A stretch of DNA of 64,000 nt, from positions 428,448 to 492,447 of the forward strand of contig NZ_FNJR01000002.1 of NCBI RefSeq assembly GCF_900104475.1. Direction: 5' to 3'. Positions 56,708-64,000 of the stretch are shown here, piece after piece; within the stretch, counting starts at the first letter, position 1; each line of letters opens with the position of its first letter. Position numbers and translations under genes: made by a program. This DNA is from Actinopolyspora xinjiangensis. GTDB lineage: Bacteria; Actinomycetota; Actinomycetes; Mycobacteriales; Pseudonocardiaceae. Below the pieces are notes generated by a model. The model did not search any database. It worked only from the letters and a program-made list of their open reading frames with translations, and was not told the origin of the DNA.

Positions 56708-56748
56708 GTGGCGAGAAGGCACCTCCTGCGGGCGGTTGCGCCCGGTAG

Positions 56749-56775
56749 AACGATCGCCTCGGCCGGTTTGTTCCC
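56749..56775 (-). promoter_or_regulatory. ECF SigE-type promoter of sigE
   Basis: On the minus strand, GGGAAC (56775-56770) and CGTT (56752-56749) have 17 bases between them, the consensus of SigE-type promoters (GGAAC-N17-18-CGTT). Transcription would begin about 56741, about 35 nt before the ATG at 56707. Predicts autoregulation of sigE-rseA. Confidence 0.65.
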
Positions 56776-57151
56776 GACATCGCGGCCGTGTGCCGGGCAC
56801 CGCGGCCGCGTGTTCGGGAAACCCGCCGACTATGACTCCCCCACTGTGCGTTCCCGGGATTAGGTGACCGTTATAAGAGCCTGAGAAGATTCTGAGAACT
56901 TGTTCCCGTCGGGCACGGGAGAGAGTTCCGGGGCGGCTCCACCTTCCGGGTGAGGGCAGGTGTCCGGGGCCGGTGGTCCGGAACGGGGCGAACCCGTCTC
57001 ACCGATCCCGGAGCGGAAGCCCGGAGCGCGCGGCCGGACCGCGCCGTCGGGGATCACGCCGCACGTAAGGTGCCGCCGGGCTTCCACGGTGGTCGGCAGA
57101 GGTTACGTGATCGTTGTACCCCACCTCGCCGGGTAGCCACTCCCACGACGA

Positions 57152-57157
57152 TAACCT
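57152..57157 (+). promoter_or_regulatory. Candidate -10 box of a leaderless transcript (O-methyltransferase)
   Basis: TAACCT ends 8 nt before GTG 57166; no ribosome-binding site. It helps choose that start over ATG 57196. Confidence 0.4.
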
Positions 57158-57165
57158 GTGCAATT

Positions 57166-57843
57166 GTGCAACCCGAGATCTCCTCCCCCGTGCCGATGGG
57201 TAGTGGCGCTCCGCCACCCCGCGACCGCGGCGGGGGTTTCCCCGGCCGCATGCCGAACACCGGCCGACCCCCGGTGGAACTGGTCGGTGATCCGCCGATG
57301 ACCGACGACGTCGCCGACGAACGGTTCGGTTCGCCCGAGGCGATGCTGCGCTTTCTGGCGTCGGTGCTGCGTGCCAAGGCGGTGGTGGAGGTCGCGGGGT
57401 CGGCGTCCACCGCACTGGCCCTGTGCGGGGGGATGGTCCCGGAGGGCACCCTGACGTTTATCACACTCGACACCGAGGCACAGCGGGCGACCCGCGAGGC
57501 GGTGACCGGAGCCGGGCTGTCGGCCAGCCGCCTTCGGATGATCACCGGAGTGGGCTCGGAAGTGCTTCCCCGGCTCGCCGAGGACAGCTACGACCTCGTG
57601 CACATCGTGGTCGGTACCTCGCGGCTGGCCGAACTGCTCGAACTGGCCGCTCCGCTGCTGCGACCGGGGGCCACGTTGATCCTCAACGGCGCGTTCACCC
57701 ACCAGCCCGGTGACGGGCGATTCGAGGCGCCGGGAGAACCGCGGATACCCCGCGACATCCTGCACGCCGTTCACGAGGACCCCAGGCTGGTTCCCGTGGC
57801 CCTGCCCATAGGCAGCGGTCTGCTGGCCATAGCCCGCACCTGA
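57166..57843 (+). CDS. O-methyltransferase (Rv1220c-like)
   Basis: 225 residues from GTG 57166, or 215 from ATG 57196. AMLRFLASVLRAKAVVEVAG then VPEGTLTFITLDTEAQRATR and DLVHIVVGTSRLAELLELAA give the Rossmann SAM-binding fold of catechol O-methyltransferase-like enzymes. Divergent from sigE as in M. tuberculosis (Rv1220c). The first 45 residues are Pro/Gly-rich and poorly conserved; the start is uncertain. Substrate unknown. Confidence 0.75.
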   Translation: MQPEISSPVPMGSGAPPPRDRGGGFPGRMPNTGRPPVELVGDPPMTDDVADERFGSPEAMLRFLASVLRAKAVVEVAGSASTALALCGGMVPEGTLTFITLDTEAQRATREAVTGAGLSASRLRMITGVGSEVLPRLAEDSYDLVHIVVGTSRLAELLELAAPLLRPGATLILNGAFTHQPGDGRFEAPGEPRIPRDILHAVHEDPRLVPVALPIGSGLLAIART

Positions 57844-58011
57844 TCCGGCGGCGGAAGCCCCGGCGAACCGGTCCGGGAACGGTCCGGCGAATCGTGGAGC
57901 AGGCCCTGGCACCGGGGCAGCGTGAACCCTCGCGAAATCGTCGCCCGCTCCACGCCCGGTCGCGACACCGGCCAGGAGAGCCGGCCGATCTCGGCTCGCT
58001 CAGGGACCTTC

Positions 58012-59151
58012 TCAGGCGGGCGAGACGGACAGCAGCTGTCCCGCCAGTCCTCGTGCCCTGGTGGAGAGCTTTCTGGCGACCTCGGCCAGCACCTGGCTCG
58101 CTGGTGACTCCGGATCCTCCAGCACCAGTGGGGAACCGCTGTCGCCGGCCTCCCGGAGGCGGGTGTCCAGCGGCACCTGCCCCAGCAGTGGGACGTCCGA
58201 GCCGACCGAACGCGTCAACGAGTCGGACACGATCTGACCGCCCCCGCTGCCGAACACCTCCACGCGCTGGCCGTCGGCCAGCTCCATCCACGACATGTTC
58301 TCCACCACACCCGCGATGCGCTGCCGCGTCTGCATCGCGATGGCGCCCGCCCGCTCGGCGACCTCGGCGGCGGCCTGCTGCGGGGTGGTCACCACCAGGA
58401 TCTCCGCGTTCGGGATCAGCTGGGCGGTGGAGAGCGCGACGTCACCCGTGCCCGGGGGCAGATCCAGCAGCAGCACGTCCAGATCGCCCCAGAAGACGTC
58501 CGAGAGGAACTGCTGCAACGCGCGGTGCAGCATCGGGCCGCGCCAGACCACCGGGGTGTTGCCGGGCGTGAACATGCCGATCGAGATCAGCTTGACGCCG
58601 TGGGCCTGCGGCGGCATGATCATGTTCTCGACCTGGGTCGGCTTGCTCTCCGTGCCCAGCATGCGCGGCACGGAGTGGCCGTAGATGTCGGCGTCGACCA
58701 CCCCGACGGAGAGCCCGCGTTCGGCCATCGAGGCCGCCAGGTTGACCGTCACGCTGGACTTGCCGACGCCGCCCTTGCCGGAGGCGACGCAGTAGACCCT
58801 GGTGAGCGAGCCGGGCTCCGCGAACGGGATGCGGGGTTCCTCGGAGTCGCCGCGCAGTTGCTTGCGGAGTTCGGTGCGTTGCTCGTCGCTCATCACGTCG
58901 AGCTCCACCTCGACCGAGCTGACCCCGGTGACCTCGGAGACGGCCGAGTCGACCCGTTGCGTGATGGTCTCCCGCATCGGGCAACCCTGCACCGTCAGGT
59001 ACACGCCGACCTTGACGTCACCCTCGGAGCCGACGGTGACGTCCTTGACCATGCCGAGCTCGGTGATCGGCTTGTGGATCTCCGGGTCCTCCACCTTGGT
59101 GAGGGCCTGCCGCACCGCGTCCTCGGTGGGAGTGGGCTGCGTAGTGGTCAC
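58012..59151 (-). CDS. mrp: Mrp/NBP35 family Fe-S cluster carrier ATPase
   Basis: 379 residues from GTG 59151. N-terminal MIP18/DUF59 domain (about 8-85) with QALTKVEDPEIHKPITELGM and TVQGCPMRETI. ATPase domain with the deviant Walker A SGKGGVGKSSVTVNLAASM (124-142), DADIYGHSVPRMLG, DVLLLDLPPGTGDVALSTAQ and QAAAEVAERA. The C-terminal CxxC of many Mrp proteins is not seen, as is common in actinobacteria. Assembles or transfers 4Fe-4S clusters. Start could be 13 codons earlier: a TAACAT hexamer lies before GTG 59190. Convergent with the methyltransferase. Confidence 0.9.
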   Translation of the reverse strand: MTTTQPTPTEDAVRQALTKVEDPEIHKPITELGMVKDVTVGSEGDVKVGVYLTVQGCPMRETITQRVDSAVSEVTGVSSVEVELDVMSDEQRTELRKQLRGDSEEPRIPFAEPGSLTRVYCVASGKGGVGKSSVTVNLAASMAERGLSVGVVDADIYGHSVPRMLGTESKPTQVENMIMPPQAHGVKLISIGMFTPGNTPVVWRGPMLHRALQQFLSDVFWGDLDVLLLDLPPGTGDVALSTAQLIPNAEILVVTTPQQAAAEVAERAGAIAMQTRQRIAGVVENMSWMELADGQRVEVFGSGGGQIVSDSLTRSVGSDVPLLGQVPLDTRLREAGDSGSPLVLEDPESPASQVLAEVARKLSTRARGLAGQLLSVSPA

Positions 59152-59250
59152 GGTTACGCGACACCGACCTTTCCTGAGCTGGTGTGCCACCACACATGTT
59201 ACGGGCGAGTACCCGCGGCTTCACAGCCCGACCGGTGGCTGTCGGGATTA

Positions 59251-59805
59251 TCACCGCTCGGGGTGCCCGCCGTCCTCACCGCCCCGTTCGCCGTCACCCT
59301 GCCCACCGCTTCGTCGGCGCCTGCTCTCGGCGCTCTCCGTGCCGGGCAGCTCGTCGCGCAGCCGGTCCAGCTCGCCGCGCAGGTAATCGCGGGTCGCCAC
59401 CTCGCCGACGGCCAGCCGCAGGGCGGCCAGTTCGCGCGCGAGGTACTCGGTATCGGCCTTGGTCCGTTCGGCCCGCGCCCGGTCCTCCTCCAGCGACACC
59501 CGGTCGCGGTCGTCCTGCCGGTTCTGCGCGAGCAGGATCAGCGGTGCCGCGTAGGCCGCCTGCGTGGAGAACGCCAGGTTCAGCAGGATGAACGGATAGG
59601 GGTCCCAGGCCAGCCGCACCGCCGTCAGGTTGACGGCTATCCAGCCGCTGACGAACACGGTCTGCCAGAACAGGAACTTGCCGGTGCCCAGGAAGCGCGC
59701 GAACCGCTCGGAGAGCTTGCCGACCAGCTCCGGGTCCACCTCCAGGGCGGGGCGGTGGCGTCTGCGCGGCTGGTCGATCCGCCTGCGCGGGAACAGTTCA
59801 GGCAT
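59251..59805 (-). CDS. DUF1003 membrane protein
   Basis: 184 residues. Two membrane segments (about 48-66 WQTVFVSGWIAVNLTAVRL, and 72-92 PFILLNLAFSTQAAYAAPLI) with QNRQDDRDR, the family mark, after them. A coiled-coil (about 95-155) and a charged Gly/Glu/Arg tail follow. The ATG overlaps the stop of the MgtE-N gene by 8 nt. Function unknown; the conserved pair with MgtE-N/CBS proteins suggests cation-related work (inference). Confidence 0.88.
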   Translation of the reverse strand: MPELFPRRRIDQPRRRHRPALEVDPELVGKLSERFARFLGTGKFLFWQTVFVSGWIAVNLTAVRLAWDPYPFILLNLAFSTQAAYAAPLILLAQNRQDDRDRVSLEEDRARAERTKADTEYLARELAALRLAVGEVATRDYLRGELDRLRDELPGTESAESRRRRSGGQGDGERGGEDGGHPER

Positions 59806-61096
59806 CCTCGCCGTCCGTTTCGGGTTCGACGACCGGCGTGTCGGTGTCGGGGAGGCCGCCCTCCCGCCAGTTCTCCGGCAGCAGGTGGTCCAGCACGTCG
59901 TCGACGGTTACGGCGCCGAGCAGGTGTTCCTGGTCGTCCAGCACGGGGCCGCAGACGAGGTTGTAGGCGGCGAAGTAGCGGGTCACCTCGGCGAGCTTGG
60001 CCCCGGGCGCCAGGCTGGCCAGATCGGTGTCCACCGCCCCGGCCACCAGGTTGGCGGGCGGCTCGCGCAGCAGCCGCTGGATGTGGACGCAGCCGAGGTA
60101 GGGGCCGGTCGGGGTTTCCGACGGCGGGCGGCAGACGAAGACCATGCTGGCCAGCGCCACGGGCAGTTCCACGTTGCGGACCCGGGCGAGCGCCTCGGCG
60201 ACGGTGGCGTCCGGTGCCAGGATCACCGGATCGGAGGTCATCAGTCCCCCGGCCGTGTCGGCCGAGTACTTCATCAGCCGCTTGACCGGTTCGGACTCCT
60301 CCGGGGCCATCAGCGTGAGCAGTCGTTCCTTGTCCGGCTCGGCCAGCTCGGCCAGCAGGTCGGCGGCGTCGTCCGGGTTCATGGCCTCCAGCAGGTCGGC
60401 CACCCGGTCCTCGCCGAGGTGAGCCACCAGGTCCTTCTGGTCCTCCTCGGGCAGCTCCTCGACCACGTCGGCCAGCCGTTCGTCGTCCAGCGCCTCCGCC
60501 ACCTCGTACCTGCGCTTCTCCGGCAGGTCGTGCAGCGCGCTGGCCACGTCGACCGCGCGCATCTCGTCGAAGACGCTGAGCAGCTCGTTGACCTCCTGGG
60601 GCTGTTCCGTCAGCTGCGCGGCGGCCGGTCCGGCCACCTGGTCCCAGGCCAGCACCTGCACCGGCCCCCGCCGTCCCAGCGGCCCCGTCCGGGCGTGCAC
60701 GGCGACCTTGCCGAGCTGCCACTCCCGGTTGCGCTGCTGTTCGAGGGCCGCGTCGATGAGCACGGCCGGCTTCTGCGAGGGAAGCAGCGTGACCCGCGCG
60801 TCCAGCAGCTGGCCGAGCACGAGCACCTCGTTGGGCCGCTGGTGGAACCGCCGCATGTTCACACTGCCGGTGGAAAGCAGCACCGCGTTGGACTCGATGT
60901 TGGTCACCCGCAACATCGGCACGAAGATGCGGCGGTGCGTGGCGACCTCGACCACCAGCCCGAGCACGCGCGGCGGTTGCCGGTCCTTGCGCAGCCCCGC
61001 CACCACGTCCCGGACCTTGCCGATGGACTGTCCGTCGGGGCCGAACACCACAAGGCCGGACATGCGCGCCGCGAACACCCTGCTGCTGCCAGCCAC
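59798..61096 (-). CDS. PRC-barrel/MgtE-N/CBS domain protein (Rv1232c-like)
   Basis: 432 residues from GTG 61096, a TAGCCT hexamer lies 7 nt upstream. PRC-barrel-like start (MSGLVVFGPDGQSIGKVRDV), MgtE N-terminal helical repeats (about 165-270: VFDEMRAVDVASALHDLPEK, LEAMNPDDAADLLAELAEPD), then paired CBS domains (about 275-405: MTSDPVILAPDATVAEALAR). No transmembrane transport domain is present, so it is not a magnesium channel itself. Probably senses cations or nucleotides. Translationally coupled to the DUF1003 gene. Confidence 0.88.
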   Translation of the reverse strand: MAGSSRVFAARMSGLVVFGPDGQSIGKVRDVVAGLRKDRQPPRVLGLVVEVATHRRIFVPMLRVTNIESNAVLLSTGSVNMRRFHQRPNEVLVLGQLLDARVTLLPSQKPAVLIDAALEQQRNREWQLGKVAVHARTGPLGRRGPVQVLAWDQVAGPAAAQLTEQPQEVNELLSVFDEMRAVDVASALHDLPEKRRYEVAEALDDERLADVVEELPEEDQKDLVAHLGEDRVADLLEAMNPDDAADLLAELAEPDKERLLTLMAPEESEPVKRLMKYSADTAGGLMTSDPVILAPDATVAEALARVRNVELPVALASMVFVCRPPSETPTGPYLGCVHIQRLLREPPANLVAGAVDTDLASLAPGAKLAEVTRYFAAYNLVCGPVLDDQEHLLGAVTVDDVLDHLLPENWREGGLPDTDTPVVEPETDGEDA

Positions 61097-61103
61097 GTCG
61101 ATC

Positions 61104-61109
61104 AGGCTA
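61104..61109 (-). promoter_or_regulatory. Candidate -10 box of a leaderless transcript (MgtE-N/CBS gene)
   Basis: On the minus strand TAGCCT ends 7 nt before the GTG at 61096 with GATCGAC between and no ribosome-binding site. Confidence 0.5.
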
Positions 61110-61286
61110 GTTGCTTTTCCGGGGGTGAGCAGTGGCGAAACGCGGGGCGTGGACCAGGAGGCGGTTCGTGCCGCCGCCAGCCACCCCGAGCCGCCGGGAA
61201 GCGCCGGGAGGCGGGCGGTATCGGGTGGGGTGAGCGGGGTCTGCTAGGGATGCTCATCGGCGTCCCCGAACGAAGGAGTACCCGAG

Positions 61287-62249
61287 GTGGTCGTTCCGCA
61301 GCGTTCCCGCCGCAGCTGTCTGGCGGTGCCCGGTTCCAGCACGAAGATGATCGACAAGGCGCGGGGGCTGGCGACCGACCAGTTCTTCCTGGACCTGGAG
61401 GACGCGGTGGCGCCGCTGGCCAAGGAGCAGGCGCGCGAGACGGTCGTGGCCGCGCTCAACGAGGGAGGCTGGGGCGACCGGATCCGCACGGTCCGGATCA
61501 ACGACCTGGAGAGCCGGTGGGCCTACCGCGACGTGGTGGACGTGCTGGAGGGGGCGGGCGGCTCGCTGGACACCGTCATGCTCCCCAAGGTCACGGGCGC
61601 CGACCAGGTGCACTGGCTCGATCTCACGGTCACCCAGATCGAACGGGCGTTGGGGCTGCCCGCCGGGAGCATCGGCATCGAGGTTCAGATCGAGGACGCG
61701 CGGGGGCTGACGGCGGTGGACTCGATAGCCGCCGCCTCGGACAGGCTGGAGGCGCTGATATTCGGCCCCGCCGACTTCATGGCCTCGATCAACATGCCCT
61801 CCCTCGTGGTGGGGGAGCAGCCTCCCGGCTACGACGTGGGCGATGCCTACCACCACGTGCTGATGCGGCTGCTGACCGCGGCCCGCGCCAACGGGCTGCA
61901 GGCGGTCGACGGCCCCTACCTGCAGATCAGGGATGTCGAGGGGCTCCGTCGGGTCGCCGGTCGCACGGCGGCGCTCGGCCTGGACGGCAAGTGGGTGCTG
62001 CACCCCGACCAGGTGGACGCGGTCAACGAGGTGTTCTCGCCGAGGCAGCGGGACTACGACAGGGCGGAGAACATCCTCGACGCCTACGCCTGGTACACCT
62101 CGGAGGCCGGGGGCAAGCGCGGGGCCGCCATGCTCGGTGACGAGATGATCGACGAGGCATCGCGCAAGATGGCGCTGGTGGTGGCCGCGAAGGGGCGGGC
62201 CGCCGGACTCACCAGACAGGACCCCTGGCGCCCTCCCGTGGAGCGGTGA
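61287..62249 (+). CDS. HpcH/HpaI (CitE-like) CoA-ester lyase
   Basis: 320 residues, GTG at 61287 with AAGGAG upstream. CitE-like TIM barrel: RSCLAVPGSSTKMIDKARGL, DQFFLDLEDAVAPLAKEQAR (metal-binding Glu/Asp), TVMLPKVTGADQVHWLD, and IEVQIEDARGLTAVDSIAAA. LIFGPADFMASINMPS carries the second metal site. Similar to L-malyl-CoA/beta-methylmalyl-CoA or citramalyl-CoA lyases; the exact ester cannot be stated. No CitD/CitF neighbours. Confidence 0.85.
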   Translation: MVVPQRSRRSCLAVPGSSTKMIDKARGLATDQFFLDLEDAVAPLAKEQARETVVAALNEGGWGDRIRTVRINDLESRWAYRDVVDVLEGAGGSLDTVMLPKVTGADQVHWLDLTVTQIERALGLPAGSIGIEVQIEDARGLTAVDSIAAASDRLEALIFGPADFMASINMPSLVVGEQPPGYDVGDAYHHVLMRLLTAARANGLQAVDGPYLQIRDVEGLRRVAGRTAALGLDGKWVLHPDQVDAVNEVFSPRQRDYDRAENILDAYAWYTSEAGGKRGAAMLGDEMIDEASRKMALVVAAKGRAAGLTRQDPWRPPVER

Positions 62250-62505
62250 ACCGGGCCCGTTCGTCGGGGTTGTCGGGTGCGGAGCCCTCGGCTTCTCGTG
62301 AGCCGGTGCCGGACGTGTTCCGGTCGGGGGCGGTACCGCGGAGCGACGGGGCGAGCGGTACGCGCCGTGGCCACCGCCGCCGGGATCGGACGGCGTCCCA
62401 CGCGCCCGCGACGCGTGCCGCTGGTCGCGTTCTCGCGAACCACCGGCGTGAGGCGTGGTCGCCCTCGTGCCGGGTCGGTGCTGGTTCGCCGGGAGTGGTT
62501 GTCGG

Positions 62506-62862
62506 TTATGCGGGGTGCTCGGTGTCGGCCGCTTCTCGTGGAGCCGAGGTCCAGGTGCGTGTCTCGTTGGCGCGTTCCTTGGCCCGTAGGGCTTGATCGA
62601 GGTCGGTGTCGAGGCGGTTGGCGATGGCGCAGAGGTAGATGAGGATGTCGGCGAGTTCGCCGCCGACGTCGCCCGTCGCCGAACCGGTCTCGACCGCGAG
62701 GCCGGATCGCTCGCGGATGGCCTTGCACAGCTCGCCGTACTCCTCGCCGAGTTTGAGGGACTGCTCCAGCACGGTGCTGTCGGCGAAGCCGCGTTCGAGT
62801 TCCATCTCGGCGACGTAGCGCTGGATCTCGGCCAGTGTCGCCTTGGCAGGGAGTGGTCGCAT
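62506..62862 (-). CDS. MazG-like nucleotide pyrophosphohydrolase
   Basis: 118 residues. ATG at 62862 with GAAGGACCACG upstream. A helix MRPLPAKATLAEIQRYVAEM, then SLKLGEEYGELCKAIRERSG with the metal-binding EExxE pattern and GGELADILIYLCAIANRLDT with ExxD. Four-helix NTP pyrophosphatase fold for house-cleaning or modified nucleotides. The gene is in a gene-poor stretch; 256 bases upstream of it (62250-62505) hold nothing recognisable. Confidence 0.8.
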   Translation of the reverse strand: MRPLPAKATLAEIQRYVAEMELERGFADSTVLEQSLKLGEEYGELCKAIRERSGLAVETGSATGDVGGELADILIYLCAIANRLDTDLDQALRAKERANETRTWTSAPREAADTEHPA

Positions 62863-63376
62863 CGTGGTCCTTCGAGTCGGTAGGGCCGGATGAGGCGGCA
62901 CTGTATCGGCCCGTGCCGCTGGGGTGAGGAGGGGCTGGAGCAGCGTCAATCGAGCGTCGGTCATCCTGTGCGGGGTGCTGGATCACCCAGCCGAGAGCCT
63001 CGGTGGTGGTCGTGGTGGTCAGCGATGGTTTCGCGCTGTCGCGGGGTGGTTCGACCGTGTGCCGGGGAGCAGGTCACGGTCTTGTTGTGCGCCATGACCT
63101 TTGTCGGCGAGGAAATCGAGTCCGGTGTGGTGTGCGAGCGTCCGTGATGGACAGCTAGGTGAGGCGGGTTGAGCGGTTTTCCCGAGCTACGAACCTCGCG
63201 TACGAGTTGCTCCATGACGTTCATCCTGTGTTCGGGGTTCAGCAACGAAAAAGGAATCGTCGAATTCCGGCGTTTTCAAGCATGACGACGTGCCACCGAG
63301 GTGCGGCACGAATTCGGTGTTCGGTGTGGGTGGAATGCCACCGTTGGAGGCGGCGGCGTTCCGGGCGGTGTTCCTG
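62863..63376. other. Gene-poor region, 514 bases
   Basis: Short frames on both strands, none convincing; a 94-residue minus frame (62961-63245) is discussed among rejected items. AT content rises around 63220-63300 (e.g. CAGCAACGAAAAAGGAATCG at 63239-63258), unusual for this window. No tRNA or attachment site found. Confidence 0.4.
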
Positions 63377-63700
63377 TCAGGCGTAGTGGCCTGTCAGCCC
63401 CACGGCGACCACCTTGATCGCGGAGACGGCGGTGAGTGCCAGGCCGACGGCCACGGGCCAGGTCGCTCGCCATCCGGCGAGGCGCAGTCCGCCCACCCCT
63501 GCCCACCAGGTGAGGCAGTCCAGAGCGGCGAAGAGGGCGTGGAGTTCGACCTGGAGTTGCTCGGGGTGGGTCAGGTGGGTGAGGAGGTCGGCGATGGTGA
63601 CGGCGGTGATCCATCCGCTGTAGGCGAAGGCGGCTGTGGCCAGTCCGGTTCCGGCGCATTCGCGGAGCAGGATGGTGGTGGTCGGGGAGATTCTGGGCAT
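63377..63700 (-). CDS. Small membrane protein, unknown
   Basis: 107 residues, ATG at 63700; a weak AGGACC is upstream. Hydrophobic helices near 16-38 (TGLATAAFAYSGWITAVTIA), 56-75 (LFAALDCLTWWAGVGGLRLA) and 80-98 (WPVAVGLALTAVSAIKVVAV). No family recognised. The pair with the next small membrane gene resembles the small membrane genes of actinomycete integrative elements, but nothing proves this. Confidence 0.55.
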   Translation of the reverse strand: MPRISPTTTILLRECAGTGLATAAFAYSGWITAVTIADLLTHLTHPEQLQVELHALFAALDCLTWWAGVGGLRLAGWRATWPVAVGLALTAVSAIKVVAVGLTGHYA

Positions 63701-63769
63701 GATGACGGGTCCTGCTCGGTTTGACCTGCCCTGCGTGACCCCCGGCTGGGGATCACGCGGGGCGTTGTT

Positions 63770-63919
63770 TCAGGGGATGAGGCGTTCGACCACGACGGGG
63801 GTTGTGATGTCCGGCTGCCACGGCGGGGAGTCGAACGATCCGTTCCCTGCGCGGTAGCCGAGGTAGAAGACCGCTCCGAAAGCGGCCAGCATCAACAGCG
63901 TCGTTAATTTCCTGAACAT
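63770..63919 (-). CDS. Very small membrane protein, unknown
   Basis: 49 residues. ATG 63919 with GAGGACCGC upstream. One membrane segment MFRKLTTLLMLAAFGAVFYL followed by GYRAGNGSFDSPPW and a short polar end. It is 69 nt upstream of the 63377-63700 gene in transcription order and probably in its operon. Function unknown. Confidence 0.55.
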   Translation of the reverse strand: MFRKLTTLLMLAAFGAVFYLGYRAGNGSFDSPPWQPDITTPVVVERLIP

Positions 63920-64000
63920 GCGGTCCTCGGTGGAAGGTGTTTGCGGTGGGGGAGGGCCCGGCCGGGTGGCGCGGGGTCCTGTTTCGAGCACCCGGCCGGG

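Larger units (their letters stand above)
56708..57165. other. Divergent promoter region of sigE and the O-methyltransferase, 458 bases
   Basis: Contains the SigE-type promoter (56749-56775) and, at the right end, the TAACCT box of the methyltransferase. In the middle, TATAAGAGCCTGAGAAGATT (56875-56894) is noticeably AT-rich and may be a further promoter. No gene seen. Confidence 0.4.

Noticed and set aside
62961..63245. 94-residue minus frame in the gene-poor end
   Set aside because: His/Thr/Ser-rich without domain or hydrophobic pattern and only a weak ribosome-binding site; I could not support it as a gene.

Overview
The window is GC-rich actinomycete chromosome. A mycothiol gene (mshB), a geosmin synthase, DUF397/XRE pairs, a DUF574-type methyltransferase, frequent GTG/TTG starts and many start codons lying 6-8 nt after a TANNNT hexamer all point to Actinobacteria. 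Gene order from about 28.6 to 61.1 kb follows the Mycobacterium block Rv1165-Rv1232 as I remember it (typA-lpqW-mshB-fdxC-dapC, dapD/dapE, LOG, DivIVA-like/tag/DUF3117, tatB-htrA-rseA-sigE, mrp, DUF1003, MgtE-N). DUF397 pairs, geosmin synthase and the lack of mycolate genes fit a Pseudonocardiales-type filamentous actinomycete better than a mycobacterium. Actinopolyspora or Saccharopolyspora are guesses.

Layout. 0-2.4 kb: tail of a molybdenum hydroxylase operon. 2.5-6 kb: small membrane proteins, a membrane-anchored thermonuclease-like protein and a PPOX flavoprotein. 6.3-9.3 kb: DUF397/XRE regulator cluster and a SAM methyltransferase. 9.5-12.8 kb: biotin genes bioF and (divergent) bioA-bioD. 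13-18 kb: D-amino-acid oxidase, then a TPP riboswitch controlling thiB-thiP-thiQ. 18-21.2 kb: methyltransferase and geosmin synthase. 21.6-26.9 kb: LolA-like/ABC exporter operon divergent from a two-component system. 27.1-28.9 kb: an SRPBCC-NUDIX fusion, a YciI protein and an iron-box-preceded Cys/Lys-rich mini-protein. 29-38.3 kb: typA, lpqW, a threonine-synthase-like enzyme, mshB, fdxA, dapC. 38.5-44.8 kb: CHAD protein, dapD/dapE, an SPFH protein and two LOG proteins. 44.9-47.6 kb: an accessory two-gene membrane cassette plus a PadR regulator. 47.8-52.5 kb: DivIVA-like, SRPBCC, tag, enoyl-CoA hydratase, DUF3117, pepA. 53-57.8 kb: envelope-stress module sigE-rseA-htrA-tatB with a divergent O-methyltransferase. 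58-62.2 kb: mrp, DUF1003, MgtE-N/CBS, CitE-like lyase. 62.5-64 kb: a MazG-like protein and two small orphan membrane proteins in gene-poor DNA.

How the genes fit together. Lysine/diaminopimelate synthesis (dapC, dapD, dapE), biotin synthesis, thiamine uptake and mycothiol synthesis are housekeeping. sigE is co-transcribed with its anti-sigma factor and carries an ECF-type promoter of its own class, so it is probably autoregulated. The most unusual part is the 44.9-47.0 kb pair. A four-helix membrane protein and a small helical protein share a GPQNF-x-x-GGSA motif, overlap by 4 nt, and sit where mycobacteria keep fadD6-folP2-gpgS. No rRNA, tRNA, CRISPR array or insertion sequence was recognised.
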